Shown here in pieces: positions 28,301 to 37,525 of a stretch of 64,000 nucleotides of DNA (the stretch's first letter is position 1; each line of letters starts with the position of its first letter). The notes below the pieces were generated by a model. That model had not been told where the DNA came from and did not search any database. It was given only the letters and a program-made list of their open reading frames with translations. The stretch comes from Craspedostauros australis (taxonomy: Eukaryota > Bacillariophyta > Bacillariophyceae > Mastogloiales > Achnanthaceae). The stretch covers positions 530,001 through 594,000 of the forward strand of contig JAMXDE010000030.1 of NCBI GenBank assembly GCA_026770025.1, read 5' to 3'. The position numbers and the translations under genes are program-made.

Positions 28301-28416
28301 CCTGCGAAGATTGCGCCCAAGGATCATTGTGTGCGTCACCCACAGAGACTTACGTAATCGACGACGCAGAGATGGATTGCCCTGGGCCATTCCAAACTGC
28401 CTGCCAAGTCGTCTAA
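25384..28416 (+). CDS. Secreted Cys-rich protein with duplicated module and PS-rich linkers
   Basis: A 1010-residue protein. Residues 1-26 are a signal peptide (ITKTTLVAFFAIANMATTHA). A first Pro/Thr/Ser linker (TGSPTGLISEMPSMTP) leads to module 1 (about 130-500): a helical head containing an ICNSAKPSCRAAI block, then CCQGSSGCTSV and repeated CxGxxACxxxG units (ACTGDSACKDMG, SCTGDSACELM, ACVGSDACNAAG). A long linker of SxxPSDIPSS/QPSxLPSE repeats (about 500-660) follows. Module 2 (about 665-1010) repeats the same architecture (LCNGVTGTCADF, CCSGGDACTF, SCIGNDACKET). Both modules close with a CxDC-type end (GCITKTEC; CEDCAQGSLC). Such secreted repeat proteins are common in diatoms, perhaps wall-associated or adhesive; the ligand is unknown. 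Confidence 0.8.
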   Translation: MTTNMRITKTTLVAFFAIANMATTHAVLRGSKNLVDPMEEIHTVLEKTRLLKHDVDGAKTNKGNKRNNETSTANPADPETTAPTALPTGSPTGLISEMPSMTPVAQPTASPTSQPTVLPTAKPSAAPAVFDSTISVVCKPDGATDLTMEERSAKTIICNSAKPSCRAAITAVKESKQLQNFFGCAGDLSEGAARKLFNKYSSNDVLLGQLSLIAVANAILVTERADAMNTACAAIAAMQSPPVATPCCQGSSGCTSVTGSASNSPPFMTVAITACTGDSACKDMGPNPLILGSSCTGDSACELMNENEINPSITGVTFVGEMACTTPQSCEGVGRRSHGDVTIQTGACVGSDACNAAGRRVEQSAPSYRFRSHIDIGPNACVGVNACKDAHSTVNHGTAGKYAGSLTIGTGGCAANGSCEKMGFNDMMRTDLVVPPGGCGSVDSCRGCITKTECDSDEVYIISDVDGACPKGGNDSNMNPTGDKVEEYCIGKDTLPTDSPTFSPTPFPTPLTSAPTSAPTAPTAAPTSAPTSDTLSQAPSEMPSDIPSSLLSSAPSQVPSEVPSTQPSGQPSDLPSEMPSDIPSSLPSSSPSQVPSEISSEQPSDLPSEKPSQVPSEVPSVQPSQQPSAQPSGQPSEQASEQPSAIPSDLPSDIPSSVPTLALASFTVGCLSTPGDDTSTFNAIIGDVLCNGVTGTCADFVSNVDALADEGKRKMIKSIFGCNGEDPPQPVALEVAQGRFNKIKNDESVTTALLATAQEPATKLFTGSASAVTTACNGSCCSGGDACTFRSVNGGVMTVSSRSCIGNDACKETYPNAIILDSCHEGSSCYGLGNFFGGRPAAGAEVGFRVIGPRACLVAHSCSALGINAFGNVRVEEGACDSSHSCFQIAGRGFQGSTTTTPIVTSVFVGKNACKGTFACENLHGSSFTKFAGSVIIEDGACSGANKCNGLGDSSSATNDIIIRAGVCTTAATCEDCAQGSLCASPTETYVIDDAEMDCPGPFQTACQVV
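26871..27370 (+). repeat. PS/PT-rich coding repeat linking the two Cys-rich modules
   Basis: Degenerate tandem codon repeats encoding units such as PSDIPSSL, PSQVPSE and PSGQPSDLPSE, about 165 residues in all. They lie between the duplicated Cys-rich modules and probably form an extended, glycosylatable stalk. Confidence 0.8.
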
Positions 28417-28593
28417 TGGTCACATACACAGCCACACATACTCGCATGCTCTGGCTCGTACTCTACCGCCATTTTCCTAGTTTGTGCTGGCAAAGCAGAA
28501 CACTCTGTGACGATGATGTAAACGGTAGCTTCGCATGTGTCTTCTACACTATCTCAGTCACTAATCGAGTCAAAGATATTGTCTTGGTGCCAA
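28417..28593. other. Short spacer before the transposon
   Basis: About 180 bp between the Cys-rich gene stop and the left inverted repeat. Nothing recognised. Confidence 0.4.
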
Positions 28594-28720
28594 ATATCCA
28601 TGAGGACAGATTCTGTCTGGGGAGACCAAAAATGGCCATTTTGGGCTCAGGAGACAAAGTTACCCGGAGGTTCGCCAAAATCCGGTCTGAGGAGACAATT
28701 TTCAGTTCCACGTGATAAAT
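28594..28720 (+). repeat. Left imperfect terminal inverted repeat
   Basis: Two exact blocks (13 and 14 bp) plus partial matches pair with the right end at about 33760-33863. It contains two GAGACC/GGAGAC-type motifs. The outer limit is set by the last matching block and could lie a few bases further out. Confidence 0.6.
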
Positions 28721-28989
28721 CTCCACGATAGGATTTTGCGGTCGAATACTTCGACTAAAAGAAACTCTGCCAGCTCTTCGTTCTGACATCTTCTCCTCCA
28801 AGATTTTCTTCATCGTCATTGTTTCTTCGCTTTCCTCCAGATGGCAACAACCCTCCCTCTCCAACCTCCTTGCCTGCTGTGGTTCATTTCATCCCATCAT
28901 CAACCTCGCACCTCCTTGCTTATCATTCGCAGCATCCCCCATACTGCCTCCTTCTTCCAGCTTGCCTTCTTCGATACGTCACCTTCATC

Positions 28990-30512
28990 ATGGCATCTTC
29001 TCTTCCACCTGATGCTCCCAATGCCAATGACGACTTGACCACAGCTTCCGCTCCAGTTGCAACGACCGTCCATGGCACCGTCTCTCCATCCCAGCGGCTT
29101 CATCCCTTTGGACAAGTTTTGGATGATGGAATGGGTGATGCAGGCAAACACACCCATGAAGAAGAAGGAGATGGCATCTGTGTCAACAGTGATGACGAGG
29201 GTGCAGTGCCTACAGTGGTGCCTCCAGATCCTGTTGGCGATTTTGGAGTCCAACCATGCTCGCTTCCTGGCTACAGCCATCGCATCGTCCTCCCTCCCAA
29301 GAAGGGGAGTAGGGAGATCTCTGTGGAGTGGAAGGTGCTCTCGGCCTACGACCATGCAACAAAAGTGACTGTTGGAGAAGCGCACAAGCTTGCTCTTCTC
29401 CATGCAAAGGAAGAGATTCGTTCACTGCAAACAGCTGTCTTGCAACGCTTCCCCAAGACTCCTCCTGGGTCTCCACCATACGTGCCAACACCCCATGACT
29501 TGATCCACGATGTGCTGGGCCCCACATCTCCCATTTTCATCCGTGCATTTGGCCCAAGCGGGCTGGGTTTCTCATATGCTGAGTACATGGAGTTCCTCTA
29601 TGCCATCACATCACAGATGGTGGAAGGCTGCACCGTTCGTCGGCTCTACGATGGCGGCAACGCTTCCACGCTTCCCAGCTTTCCTGCCAGACAGCACTAC
29701 GTCAATCTCTGGGATCGTATTCGACGCAATGGAAACCCTGTCTCTCGGAATGGCCATCGCTTTGTTTGGACCGAATTGGAAAGTGCTTTCAACATGACGC
29801 TTGAGATTCTTTGTCTTCGGCATCGTTGCCCGAATCGGATTGTCACATTGGATGATGACAAGGTCCATTGCAGCAGCCGTGCGGAGAGCAGCTATCTGCT
29901 TGGCATGAGACATACTCATGCAAATCGTAATGGGTAAGTGACGAACAGCATTGTGTGTTTTGTTGCAGAGGGGTGGCATCTCCATTTCATATTTCAATTC
30001 CTCACCCCAGGTCTCTGTCTCATTTCCGTCTTCTGCGTTCCTTCAGATTAACCCTGAACACTCTTGTCCAGTCTGCTTCTGGACTTGTTGTGGGGTTGGC
30101 TGCTTGCCGAGATGGTTTTGATGACGACACCTATCGGTTGTTCACCCAACTAAAAGAACCAGATGGTTCTTTTCGAAATCTAACCCTCATGACAGATCGA
30201 GGATACAACTGCCGCAGCACCACCGTCTTCCTCACTACCAGGGGTGCCAATCTGGAGGGTACACACATGCGAGCTGGATACCTACCATTCACCTTCGGCC
30301 CATCCATTGGCAAGGGTGCACTCCAAATGAATATTGGGAGGAAGGGGCCAAGGATGGTGCATAGCGCTGTCACCAACAGCATCGGCAAACGACAATTGAC
30401 ATGCTATGGATACCGTCTCAACGAACAAACTGTACTTGCACTCTCCACAAGATCGAGTGGCTTCGAGTGGGACCTCACCCTGACCAACGCCAGTGACCAA
30501 CAAAAGTACTAA
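28990..30512 (+). CDS. DDE-type transposase part of the transposon (2 exons), ends at in-frame TAA
   Basis: Exon 1 28990-29933, intron 29934-30046 (113 bp, TGG|GTAAGT to CTTCAG|A), exon 2 30047-30512; 469 residues. The start is the first ATG (MASSLPPDAPNAN). The N-terminal ~100 residues are acidic and low complexity. FGPSGLGFSYAEYMEFLY and LPSFPARQHYVNLWDRIRR form a helical middle. LDDDKVHCSSR (about 285-295) fits the first catalytic Asp region, and LMTDRGYN (about 362) with TTRGANLEGTH fits the second Asp block (D-x-x-Y...G...GT). The third acidic residue is not clear. The stop at 30510-30512 is followed, in the same frame, by a long continuing ORF, so this is probably the front part of a longer protein. 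Confidence 0.65.
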
Positions 30513-30515
30513 GAC

Positions 30516-33404
30516 ATGGTGGAGGACAAGCATGGGAACAATCGAAGATCCCCACACTACCCACACTTCTTCCAAACATTCACTGTCAATCCAACACGAT
30601 CGTCGGCAGTCAGAGCTGCCATATCCCAAACTCCCCTTGGCACAACCGGTGTTGTGGCTGCCGCACCCAAGAATGTCAAACAGCGTTGGGCAGATATGGT
30701 GTGGGATCTGCCTGTGGATGGACTCACCTGTGGCCAGGGTGACCATCTGTGGTTCGTCCACCGCCGCTTCGCGTTCACGAGCACCTCCACCTACAGCATG
30801 ATACAGAAGGTGCTTGAAAGCGGAGAGTGGTGCAATGCTGACAACGCCACCATATTCAATCAACCTGCATGGGAGTGCATTGGCCGCTACTTGGGATATG
30901 ACGTGCTTGGTCGGAAGGCGAAGTACCTCCAAGCATTGCAAGCAGAAAAAGCGAGATTGCGCGCACTTGATTTATACTCCAAACTCACATCTCCCACCTT
31001 CGATTCCCGTCATGTTGAAATTGCACTTCTCTCCTCTCTCTGCGACGATCCCCCTGAAGAGGACACCTTCTCAGACAAAGACTTCATCGAACTCATGGCT
31101 ATTTTTTACCGCAGCAAGGCCCAGCGAAGCAAAGCCACACGATGCAAAATGCTCCGCACCATCCTTGCTGATGACGACAAGGTTCGACGGCGATTCCTGG
31201 CCATCAGCGACGCCTCCCTCAAGAAAGACCTTAAAGCTCGTCTCCCCAAGACCAACATAACGAAAATGCCACGAGAGAAGGTTGTGGAGAGATTGGTTGC
31301 CCTGGCGATGAAGGAGATCGAGCAGGAGCCTGACCATCCATCCAGTTTCCAGGCAGGAAGCACCACTTCAGAGTGGATGCACAAGCTTGACCACGACCTC
31401 ACGACTCTCATGTTACAATCGTGGTTCATGAAGTCGGTTCGGGGCAAGGCTGGAAAGCTCGCCAAGCTGGGCCACAAAAACAAAGCTCCCCTCATGAAGC
31501 AGGCCCTCCACTGTGTTGGAGTGGGTGGCGAGGGAAGGCAAGTGAAGGCGACGTACCAAGTGGGGGTGGTGCGAAACACCGATGCACCGTACGCCCGCGC
31601 CTCCGTCGACTTCCTTGCAATCGTCGGTGATCCAGAGGATGACAGCAACGATGAAGTCTTTGTTGTGGAGATCAAGACTCGGGCAACGACAGACACAGAA
31701 GACCTCGAAAGACGGCACCAGCGGAAGGCCGATTGGGAGCATGGGACGGAGGGAAAGAGTCATGTGTTCGTGGATCTCCAAGACGACAAATGGAGGGCAT
31801 TGTTCGAAAAGAAATCAGAGATGATTCAACTGCTTCATCATGCCTTCGTCTTTGGGGTGACAGGTGCAATGGTTGTAATTGGTACGTCCTTGTATGAAAT
31901 GGATGGAGCTCCTGCCATGAATTTCGAAAGTCGATACACGGTGCTCACTCCAACTGTTCTTGCTTTTCTCCACTGATGCTCTCGAACCAACCTCCTCCTA
32001 CCACCAGGTGATGCAACTGCTAACACCATAAGATCAATGTCCACACACTTCCAACCCAATGTACTTCAATCCTACGGAATCGTGCTACAAAATCTGTACA
32101 AGCTGAAGTTGGAGTTTGCATACGCGCACTCCACTGCCGCGTCCCGTGAGGCAGCGTCAGGCAAGACGCTGCGAAAGTATCTGAATTCGAAACGCAACCC
32201 CCACATGGGCTCAACCGGGGGGCGACACATTGCGGCATTGACAGAAGAGGATGTATTCCACCAATTGATGATATGGAAGGCATGCCAGGAACTACCAATG
32301 CCGGTGCCGAAGGTCCACACCTTGGTTCCATCGTTTGTAGCCCGTTGGAATTCATTCAAGGGCGGCTCTGATTTGATGACCAGGATGATGAGGCAGCACA
32401 AGGTGCAGCCGCCATTCGCAACCTTCCAATGCCAAGCTGTGGTACGGATTGTGGAAGTCATCCTCCTCTTTCTGCACAAGCTAATGCACTACTGTTGCAC
32501 AGACGATGTTCACACGAATAGAGACCTGGACAACGCAACGGTGCTGCAGACTTACCGTAACATGCTGAATCATCGCAGCAGTGTTTCGGTTTCGTTGGAA
32601 ACATTGCGAGGGGCATTCGGAGTCATCGTCGCCCAAGCCGCTGGGAGCAACAGAGAAGCAGGTGATGACGACGAACGCGCAAACTGGGTTATTCAGGGAG
32701 CAATCGACAAGACAGCAGACACAGATTCGGATACAGACAATCAAATCTACGATGGTAGACCAACTGTTGAAACTGAGGAGAGGGACGGAAAGAGCATCCG
32801 GAACCTGCTGTCTGGGAATCCAGCTGCCCCAACACCCGCCATGGCTGCGCTCGAACAACGTCTCCGCACGGGCAGCCATGAGCCCATCTTTTGTGAAAAC
32901 GTGAAGAAACCCTGCGTCGTATGTGGGGTTGTAACGAAATGGATGTGCATGCAGTGTCACTTTTTTGCCTGCGTGCCTCCCACAGCAAATCACAAGAGAT
33001 GGGGAGTTGCAAATGGAGTGCATACCAGCATTTCAATGTCAAATCTACGAAAGAAGGCGAACGAACGAATCATTGCAAGCAACACATGTTTCCGAATGCT
33101 CCACGGAAGCAACAGATCATGGACAAGGAAGACCAAGGCGGATTACACTGAGTGGAGTGCGAAGCAACCAGACAGGAAAGGAGGGAAGCGCAAGACTCCA
33201 TCAGCAGTGCAAACAAGCAAAGATATCCAATCGAGCCAAGGAAGGAAACGAGCAAAACCCTCATCCCAGACTCCTGCTGAGACTTCACCAGCACCACAGA
33301 GACGGCGGACGCGCTCGGAGACAACTCCACAACGACCGCGAACGCGCGCAGCAGCTCAACAAGGAAAGTACAGCCATGGGAATGGGTCAAGATGTAACAT
33401 ATAG
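30516..33404 (+). CDS. PD-(D/E)XK nuclease plus Cys-rich C-terminus of the transposon protein (2 exons)
   Basis: Exons 30516-31881 and 32008-33404; the intron 31882-32007 (126 bp, TTG|GTACGT to CACCAG|G) removes a TGA and keeps the frame (MVVIG-DATANTIRS). 921 residues if started at the ATG at 30516, which lies one codon after the upstream TAA in the same frame. The nuclease core is seen in ARASVDFLAIV, then about 15 residues later VFVVEIKTR, matching D...ExK as in YqaJ/RecB-like enzymes. A helical segment with PKTNITKMPREKVVERL precedes it. The second exon has CVVCGVVTKWMCMQC plus another Cys, a zinc-ribbon pattern like the piggyBac C-terminus, and then a Lys/Arg/Gln-rich basic tail, perhaps for nuclear import or DNA binding. 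Confidence 0.65.
31882..32007 (+). other. Predicted intron removing a stop codon in the transposon gene
   Basis: 126 bp (divisible by three) with a GTACGT donor and a pyrimidine-rich CTCCTCCTACCACCAG acceptor. It contains the only stop (TGA at 31974-31976) separating two ORFs of the same frame. Confidence 0.65.
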
Positions 33405-33759
33405 CAAAGTAATAACACACAAACGTCCATCAAATACGGGGTGGTGTATGGTTCCTGTGAAGAGGCGCGGCCACAAATCATTGTGATGCAAGAGGAAGAA
33501 CGCTGTGGAACGATCATGTCCTGTGAAGAGCGTGGAGGACATGGATAAGCATGCAATGAACGGATGTATACGAAGAACTGTGATGAGATGCAAGTGGCTC
33601 AATGCATCCAGAGAAGCATTGAGCCATAGAAACAGGAGGGCATGCCAGGACATTGAGAAATCGGAAAAAAAACGATATGAGGGGGGAAAAAGTGAGCACG
33701 AACAAATAGTCTTAGTCGAGGTGGTCGAAGAAAATACCATCGCGATAAAACGTCGCGTT

Positions 33760-33863
33760 ACTTGATTTTGGTCTCAGGAGACCAATTTTGGCACTCCTCA
33801 AATTCGCTTTGTCTCCTGAGACAATTTTGGACTTTTATCGTGGACGAATTTCCTCATGGATAT
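33760..33863 (-). repeat. Right imperfect terminal inverted repeat
   Basis: Partner of the left repeat. It contains the 14-bp palindrome GGTCTCAGGAGACC at about 33770-33783 and the matching blocks listed for the element. Confidence 0.6.
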
Positions 33864-34725
33864 CTCGTTGTTGCTGGTGTTGGTGTTGGTGTTGTAATCC
33901 ACGGAATGGCAGGCAACAGTCATTGCCGCCACCAATCGTCACACTCTCACCGCCATCATCGACGACACCCAAATTGGAGCCAAACACAGGAAAACTGACC
34001 TGGCAAGCGCAGGAACATCAATAAAGGTTGGGACGATTGTGTTTGCATTCAAAGCTGCGGCAGTCGCTGGTGTGTAGCTGTCGTACTCAGTTCATACTCT
34101 TGCGACGGTCGCCTGAGGCACTGATCGAATTCGCTGTTGGTGTTACGCACACCATCCAACAATTCCCTGCAAGGGGATGATGTTGTCGCGACGATCGATA
34201 CGAATCGAATTGAAGGAAAAGATCTGCTTCGGTGTCACAACACGAAAGTTGGACGAAAAGATGCTTCTTCTTCTTCTTCCGTAGAGACGCGGAGTGCAGA
34301 CCCTCGCCAGTAACAGCGGTGAATCTCATGAAAGTTACGTGGACCATACACCTCACGTGGCTCGCAGGGTTCCAGTATGAAATGAAATTTGATCATCGGC
34401 GAGGACGAATTCAAGCGGACGAAAGGATCCTCTCCACGTCACAACATGAAAGGCGGGTGAAAAGATATTCATTCTCCCGAGAAGCAGACTGTGGGCCTTG
34501 CCATTAGCAATGGCACATTCCATGGCACCTACGCCTCACGTAGGGCGAAGTACGAAATGAAATTTGATCATCGGCGATGCTTCAGTTTCCCACGAAAACC
34601 TCACCTCTGCCATTCAGGTTCCACGCGACGCGTTCTTGTTTTTTGGGAGGAGACGGTTACATGGGCATTCGATGGCATGTATTGTTTCGACATGGAGTAA
34701 CGCAGGTATCATCCCATAAACCAAC
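33864..34725. other. Intergenic region with a ~175-bp direct repeat
   Basis: No gene supported. Two diverged direct copies lie at about 34224-34405 and 34432-34577; the shared 3' core GAAATGAAATTTGATCATCG is exact at 34379 and 34554. A TGGTGT run sits near 33875-33895. Confidence 0.5.
34224..34577 (+). repeat. Two-copy degenerate direct repeat, ~175-bp period
   Basis: A 24-bp block is identical at 34379-34402 and 34554-34577. Preceding segments are recognisably similar: CACAACA(C/T)GAAAG, then (G/A)AAAAGAT, then CCTCACGT. It lies directly upstream of the dynamin-like GTPase gene. Confidence 0.65.
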
Positions 34726-37043
34726 ATGTCGACACAAACAATGTCATCGTCCGTGTCGTCCGTGGTCTCCCCAATGAAAAGCCATGCTACCATGAAGTGC
34801 AATCAATTTGAGATCAAGATTGCCGTGATGGGATACGTCAGGTATGTAGATTCACAAATCGGCACTGGCAACGGACATGCATGGGGATGCAGAGGGGCAT
34901 TGTCAGTGCAAGTTCCACTGACCTTGCCGCGCCCACCTGAGGTGCATTTGCAGATGCACTGGTATGGTAAGAGTATCTTCGTGCGAGTCATTTCAAGCTT
35001 CGTTCATCTCAACGCCACTTTCATGCTTGTGATGTTCCATGTATACCATAATCCACACTTGCCCATTACCCCCACGTCCCTTCACAATGCACTCTGTCCT
35101 CATCCAGCGTGGGCAAATCCACCGTGCTGAATGCTCTGCTGGGCAAGAGGTTCAGCGAGGTGTCGATGAAACGGACCACTGCCGGTATCAATCATTTCAA
35201 GATCTTCCATCCACAACCTGAACCACCCACGCCCGTCGATACGACCAACAAAACCAAAGGCGCCAAGTCGAAGGCTGTGGCCACCCCTGTGAATTCGGAT
35301 GTGTGGTACGAGGCCAATGACGAAATCTCTGCGAAGAGCGTCCAGTCCGCTGCATCGACGCACGAAACCATCAAGAAAGACAACGAAACTCTTCGTGCCA
35401 GCAACGGAGTCCAAGAAAAGTCCTTCGTCATCCAGGCAGAGCGCACGATCGTGACCATGAGAAGCGACTGCAATCTCGTGATCACAGATATTCCTGGAAT
35501 CAATGAGGCAGGCACAGATAGCGTCTACAAGAAGTGGGTTGCGGAGTCGTGGAAGACGTTTGACTGCGTGATCGTCGTGATGGATGCGCTCCAAGGCGTC
35601 AACACCGACGAACAAGTTGACATCCTCAAGTTCGCGAAGAAAAACAATGCGGAATCGAAGGACATCCCCGTCATCGTTGTCGGGAACAAGGTGGACGATC
35701 CAGAGGACGAAGAAAAGCAGGAGCTTGTCGGCGAGGTCCGAAAAGCCGTCGAAGAGATCTTTGGCTCAGGATGCGGTGTGGACGCCTTGGAAAACGTGAA
35801 TAAGGAGGTCAGCAAGGGTGGCCATCGCAACGTCAACAGCAAAGGGGGCTCGTTCTCTGCTTTCGTTCCCATCTCCGCGATGCATGCCTTCTTGTACCGC
35901 TCAGCTTGCGGCCTGAGCTTCGAGGACTTCAAGAAACTGGACATGGACTTGATCTCGAAGATTGGCGAAAATGAAGTGGGCCGCTTCAAGTGGAAGAGGA
36001 TGAAGCCGGAGAAGCGAATCGAGGCTGCATATGAGGCGATGCAGGGTGACGATGAATACGAGGAGCGCATGCAAGGTACGAACTTCGATACGCTTTTGTC
36101 GGTTCTCGAGTACTCTCTTGGCGGCGACGCGGTACAGGCATCTTTGATCAGGAAGCAGATCGAACTTGAGCTTGCTGGGATGTCAGATGTTCATCTCGAA
36201 CCGGGAGATCTGTCCAAACGTCTCCGCCAAGCCAGCAAGAAGTGTGTTGCGATAGGCTTGCCAACTGCCATCGTCAAGGATGCCTTCAAGGCTTTCTACA
36301 AGCAAGACAAGATCAAAGCCATCAACGACTTGGAGACAGCGCTGAAGCAAGAGACTGTTGGAAGCTGCATGGGCCGCCTGCACGAGTTCGGATCGCTCTG
36401 TCACAATCTTGGCTTGACTGAGGAGAAGATGTGGGTCGCGATTCAGATGAGGCAGTTACTGAAGCATACCTTCACAATCATTATCGACGAGGGCAGCAAG
36501 TGGGATGTGGAGAAATGGTACAAGAGCTGCCGTTCGCCGGACAATGGAACATGGAAGTCTGTGGAAAAGTCATGGGAGACAATGTCGCCAAGAGGCTGGA
36601 TGGTAATCTTCGAATCTTTGCTGCTGTTCATGAACGAGATCTCCGTGATTGAATATTTCGGACGAGAGAAGATGATGCTGCACGAGATGAATGCCCGGAT
36701 GCAAAGGGTATGTGATGGCGTAAGTATGAAAGTCCCCCAGTCGACGTGCGTTTCGCACAACCATGAATACAATCACCACCGCTCTTGTGTCGACAGGGAA
36801 TTGCCGGAAGCGAAACTCTGCACGAATTGCAAATGCACCAGCACGTCGCCTGGACACGATTTCATGATGAGGAACATTGCCGGTGCCATGAAGGGTACCT
36901 ACAAGAATGGGAAGTTTGTTCCATCGAACAGGGCTGTCTATTCCAAATTGGCCACCTTGGACATGCCAGACAAACCGCTCGACGAGAAGCACTTTGGCAA
37001 CGCCTTGTGGAACTACGTCGCTTATCAGAATGAGACTGCGTGA
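34726..37043 (+). CDS. Dynamin-like P-loop GTPase (2 exons)
   Basis: Exon 1 34726-34841, intron 34842-35107 (266 bp, CAG|GTATGT to ATCCAG|C), exon 2 35108-37043; 683 residues. The intron splits the P-loop, and splicing rebuilds GYVSVGKST (about residues 36-44), which is strong support for it. Switch/G2 is around RTTAGINHF, G3 is ITDIPGINEAG (about 164) and G4 is VVGNKVDD (about 231). Beyond the GTPase domain the protein is helical, and the C-terminal third has a Cys/His cluster (CVSHNHEYNHHRSC, then LCTNCKC) that may bind zinc. It resembles the dynamin/IRG-like group; a membrane-remodelling or organelle role is plausible but unproven. No pleckstrin homology domain or proline-rich tail is seen. 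Confidence 0.8.
34842..35107 (+). other. Predicted intron interrupting the GTPase P-loop
   Basis: GTATGT donor and CTCATCCAG acceptor. The frame across the join gives a perfect GxxxxGKST motif. Confidence 0.8.
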
Positions 37044-37525
37044 CGCCAACGACCAGGCATTTTGCAGAGCTCAATTTGTGGATTCCTGTGTCTACCTCTG
37101 TCTTTGGGCATTGTCTGTCTGGTCCGACTTTTTCGCTCATCGTCTGAGCCATCGCGCTGCTCCTGTGCCGCGATCTGAACCGATGCAGCGCCGAATCCGT
37201 GGTTGTGGATACTACGGGTATACTAATAGATAGTACCATCTCTGTAATACTCACTGTTCGTCCACAAGCCTTCACTTCTGCGAAGGTCTGAAGTTGCGTG
37301 TAATTCGAATTGCCCCTTTGCGGGAGCGTCAATACATGACGCTTGTGTTGCGACGGCAGCAGAATTCAATTTCCATCCGTTGGCATTATTCATACTTCAT
37401 TCTTCTTGCGGGGGTGCATGGATAACTTTGAATACATTTGTGCTCAAGAGTATGCCGGCGTCGTGCAACCAGCTCAGCCTCTTCCAATCCAGGTGCTGCT
37501 CGATTTTATCTGCTTCTCTCCGCTC
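37044..37525. other. 3' intergenic region between convergent genes
   Basis: About 480 bp between the GTPase stop and the stop of the minus-strand nuclease. No gene seen. Confidence 0.5.

Larger units (their letters stand above)
28594..33863 (+). mobile_element. 5.3-kb DNA transposon encoding DDE transposase plus PD-(D/E)XK nuclease
   Basis: Imperfect inverted repeats bound a unit carrying transposase-like genes. Exact matching blocks are ATATCCATGAGGA (28594-28606 against 33851-33863) and CTCAGGAGACAAAG (28646-28659 against 33807-33820), with further partial matches, so the repeats extend roughly 100-125 bp inwards. The right end also holds the palindrome GGTCTCAGGAGACC. The interior is one plus-strand frame system with two introns. 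I see neither a TTAA nor another clear target duplication. The DRGY...GT block and the C-terminal Cys cluster suggest a piggyBac-like or broader DDE_Tnp_1_7 relationship; superfamily assignment is uncertain. Transposase plus a nuclease also recalls ISL2EU elements, which carry a YqaJ nuclease. Confidence 0.65.

Noticed and set aside
28594-33863. TTAA target duplication expected for piggyBac-type insertion
   Set aside because: No TTAA pair found at the inferred ends, so I did not assign the element firmly to piggyBac.
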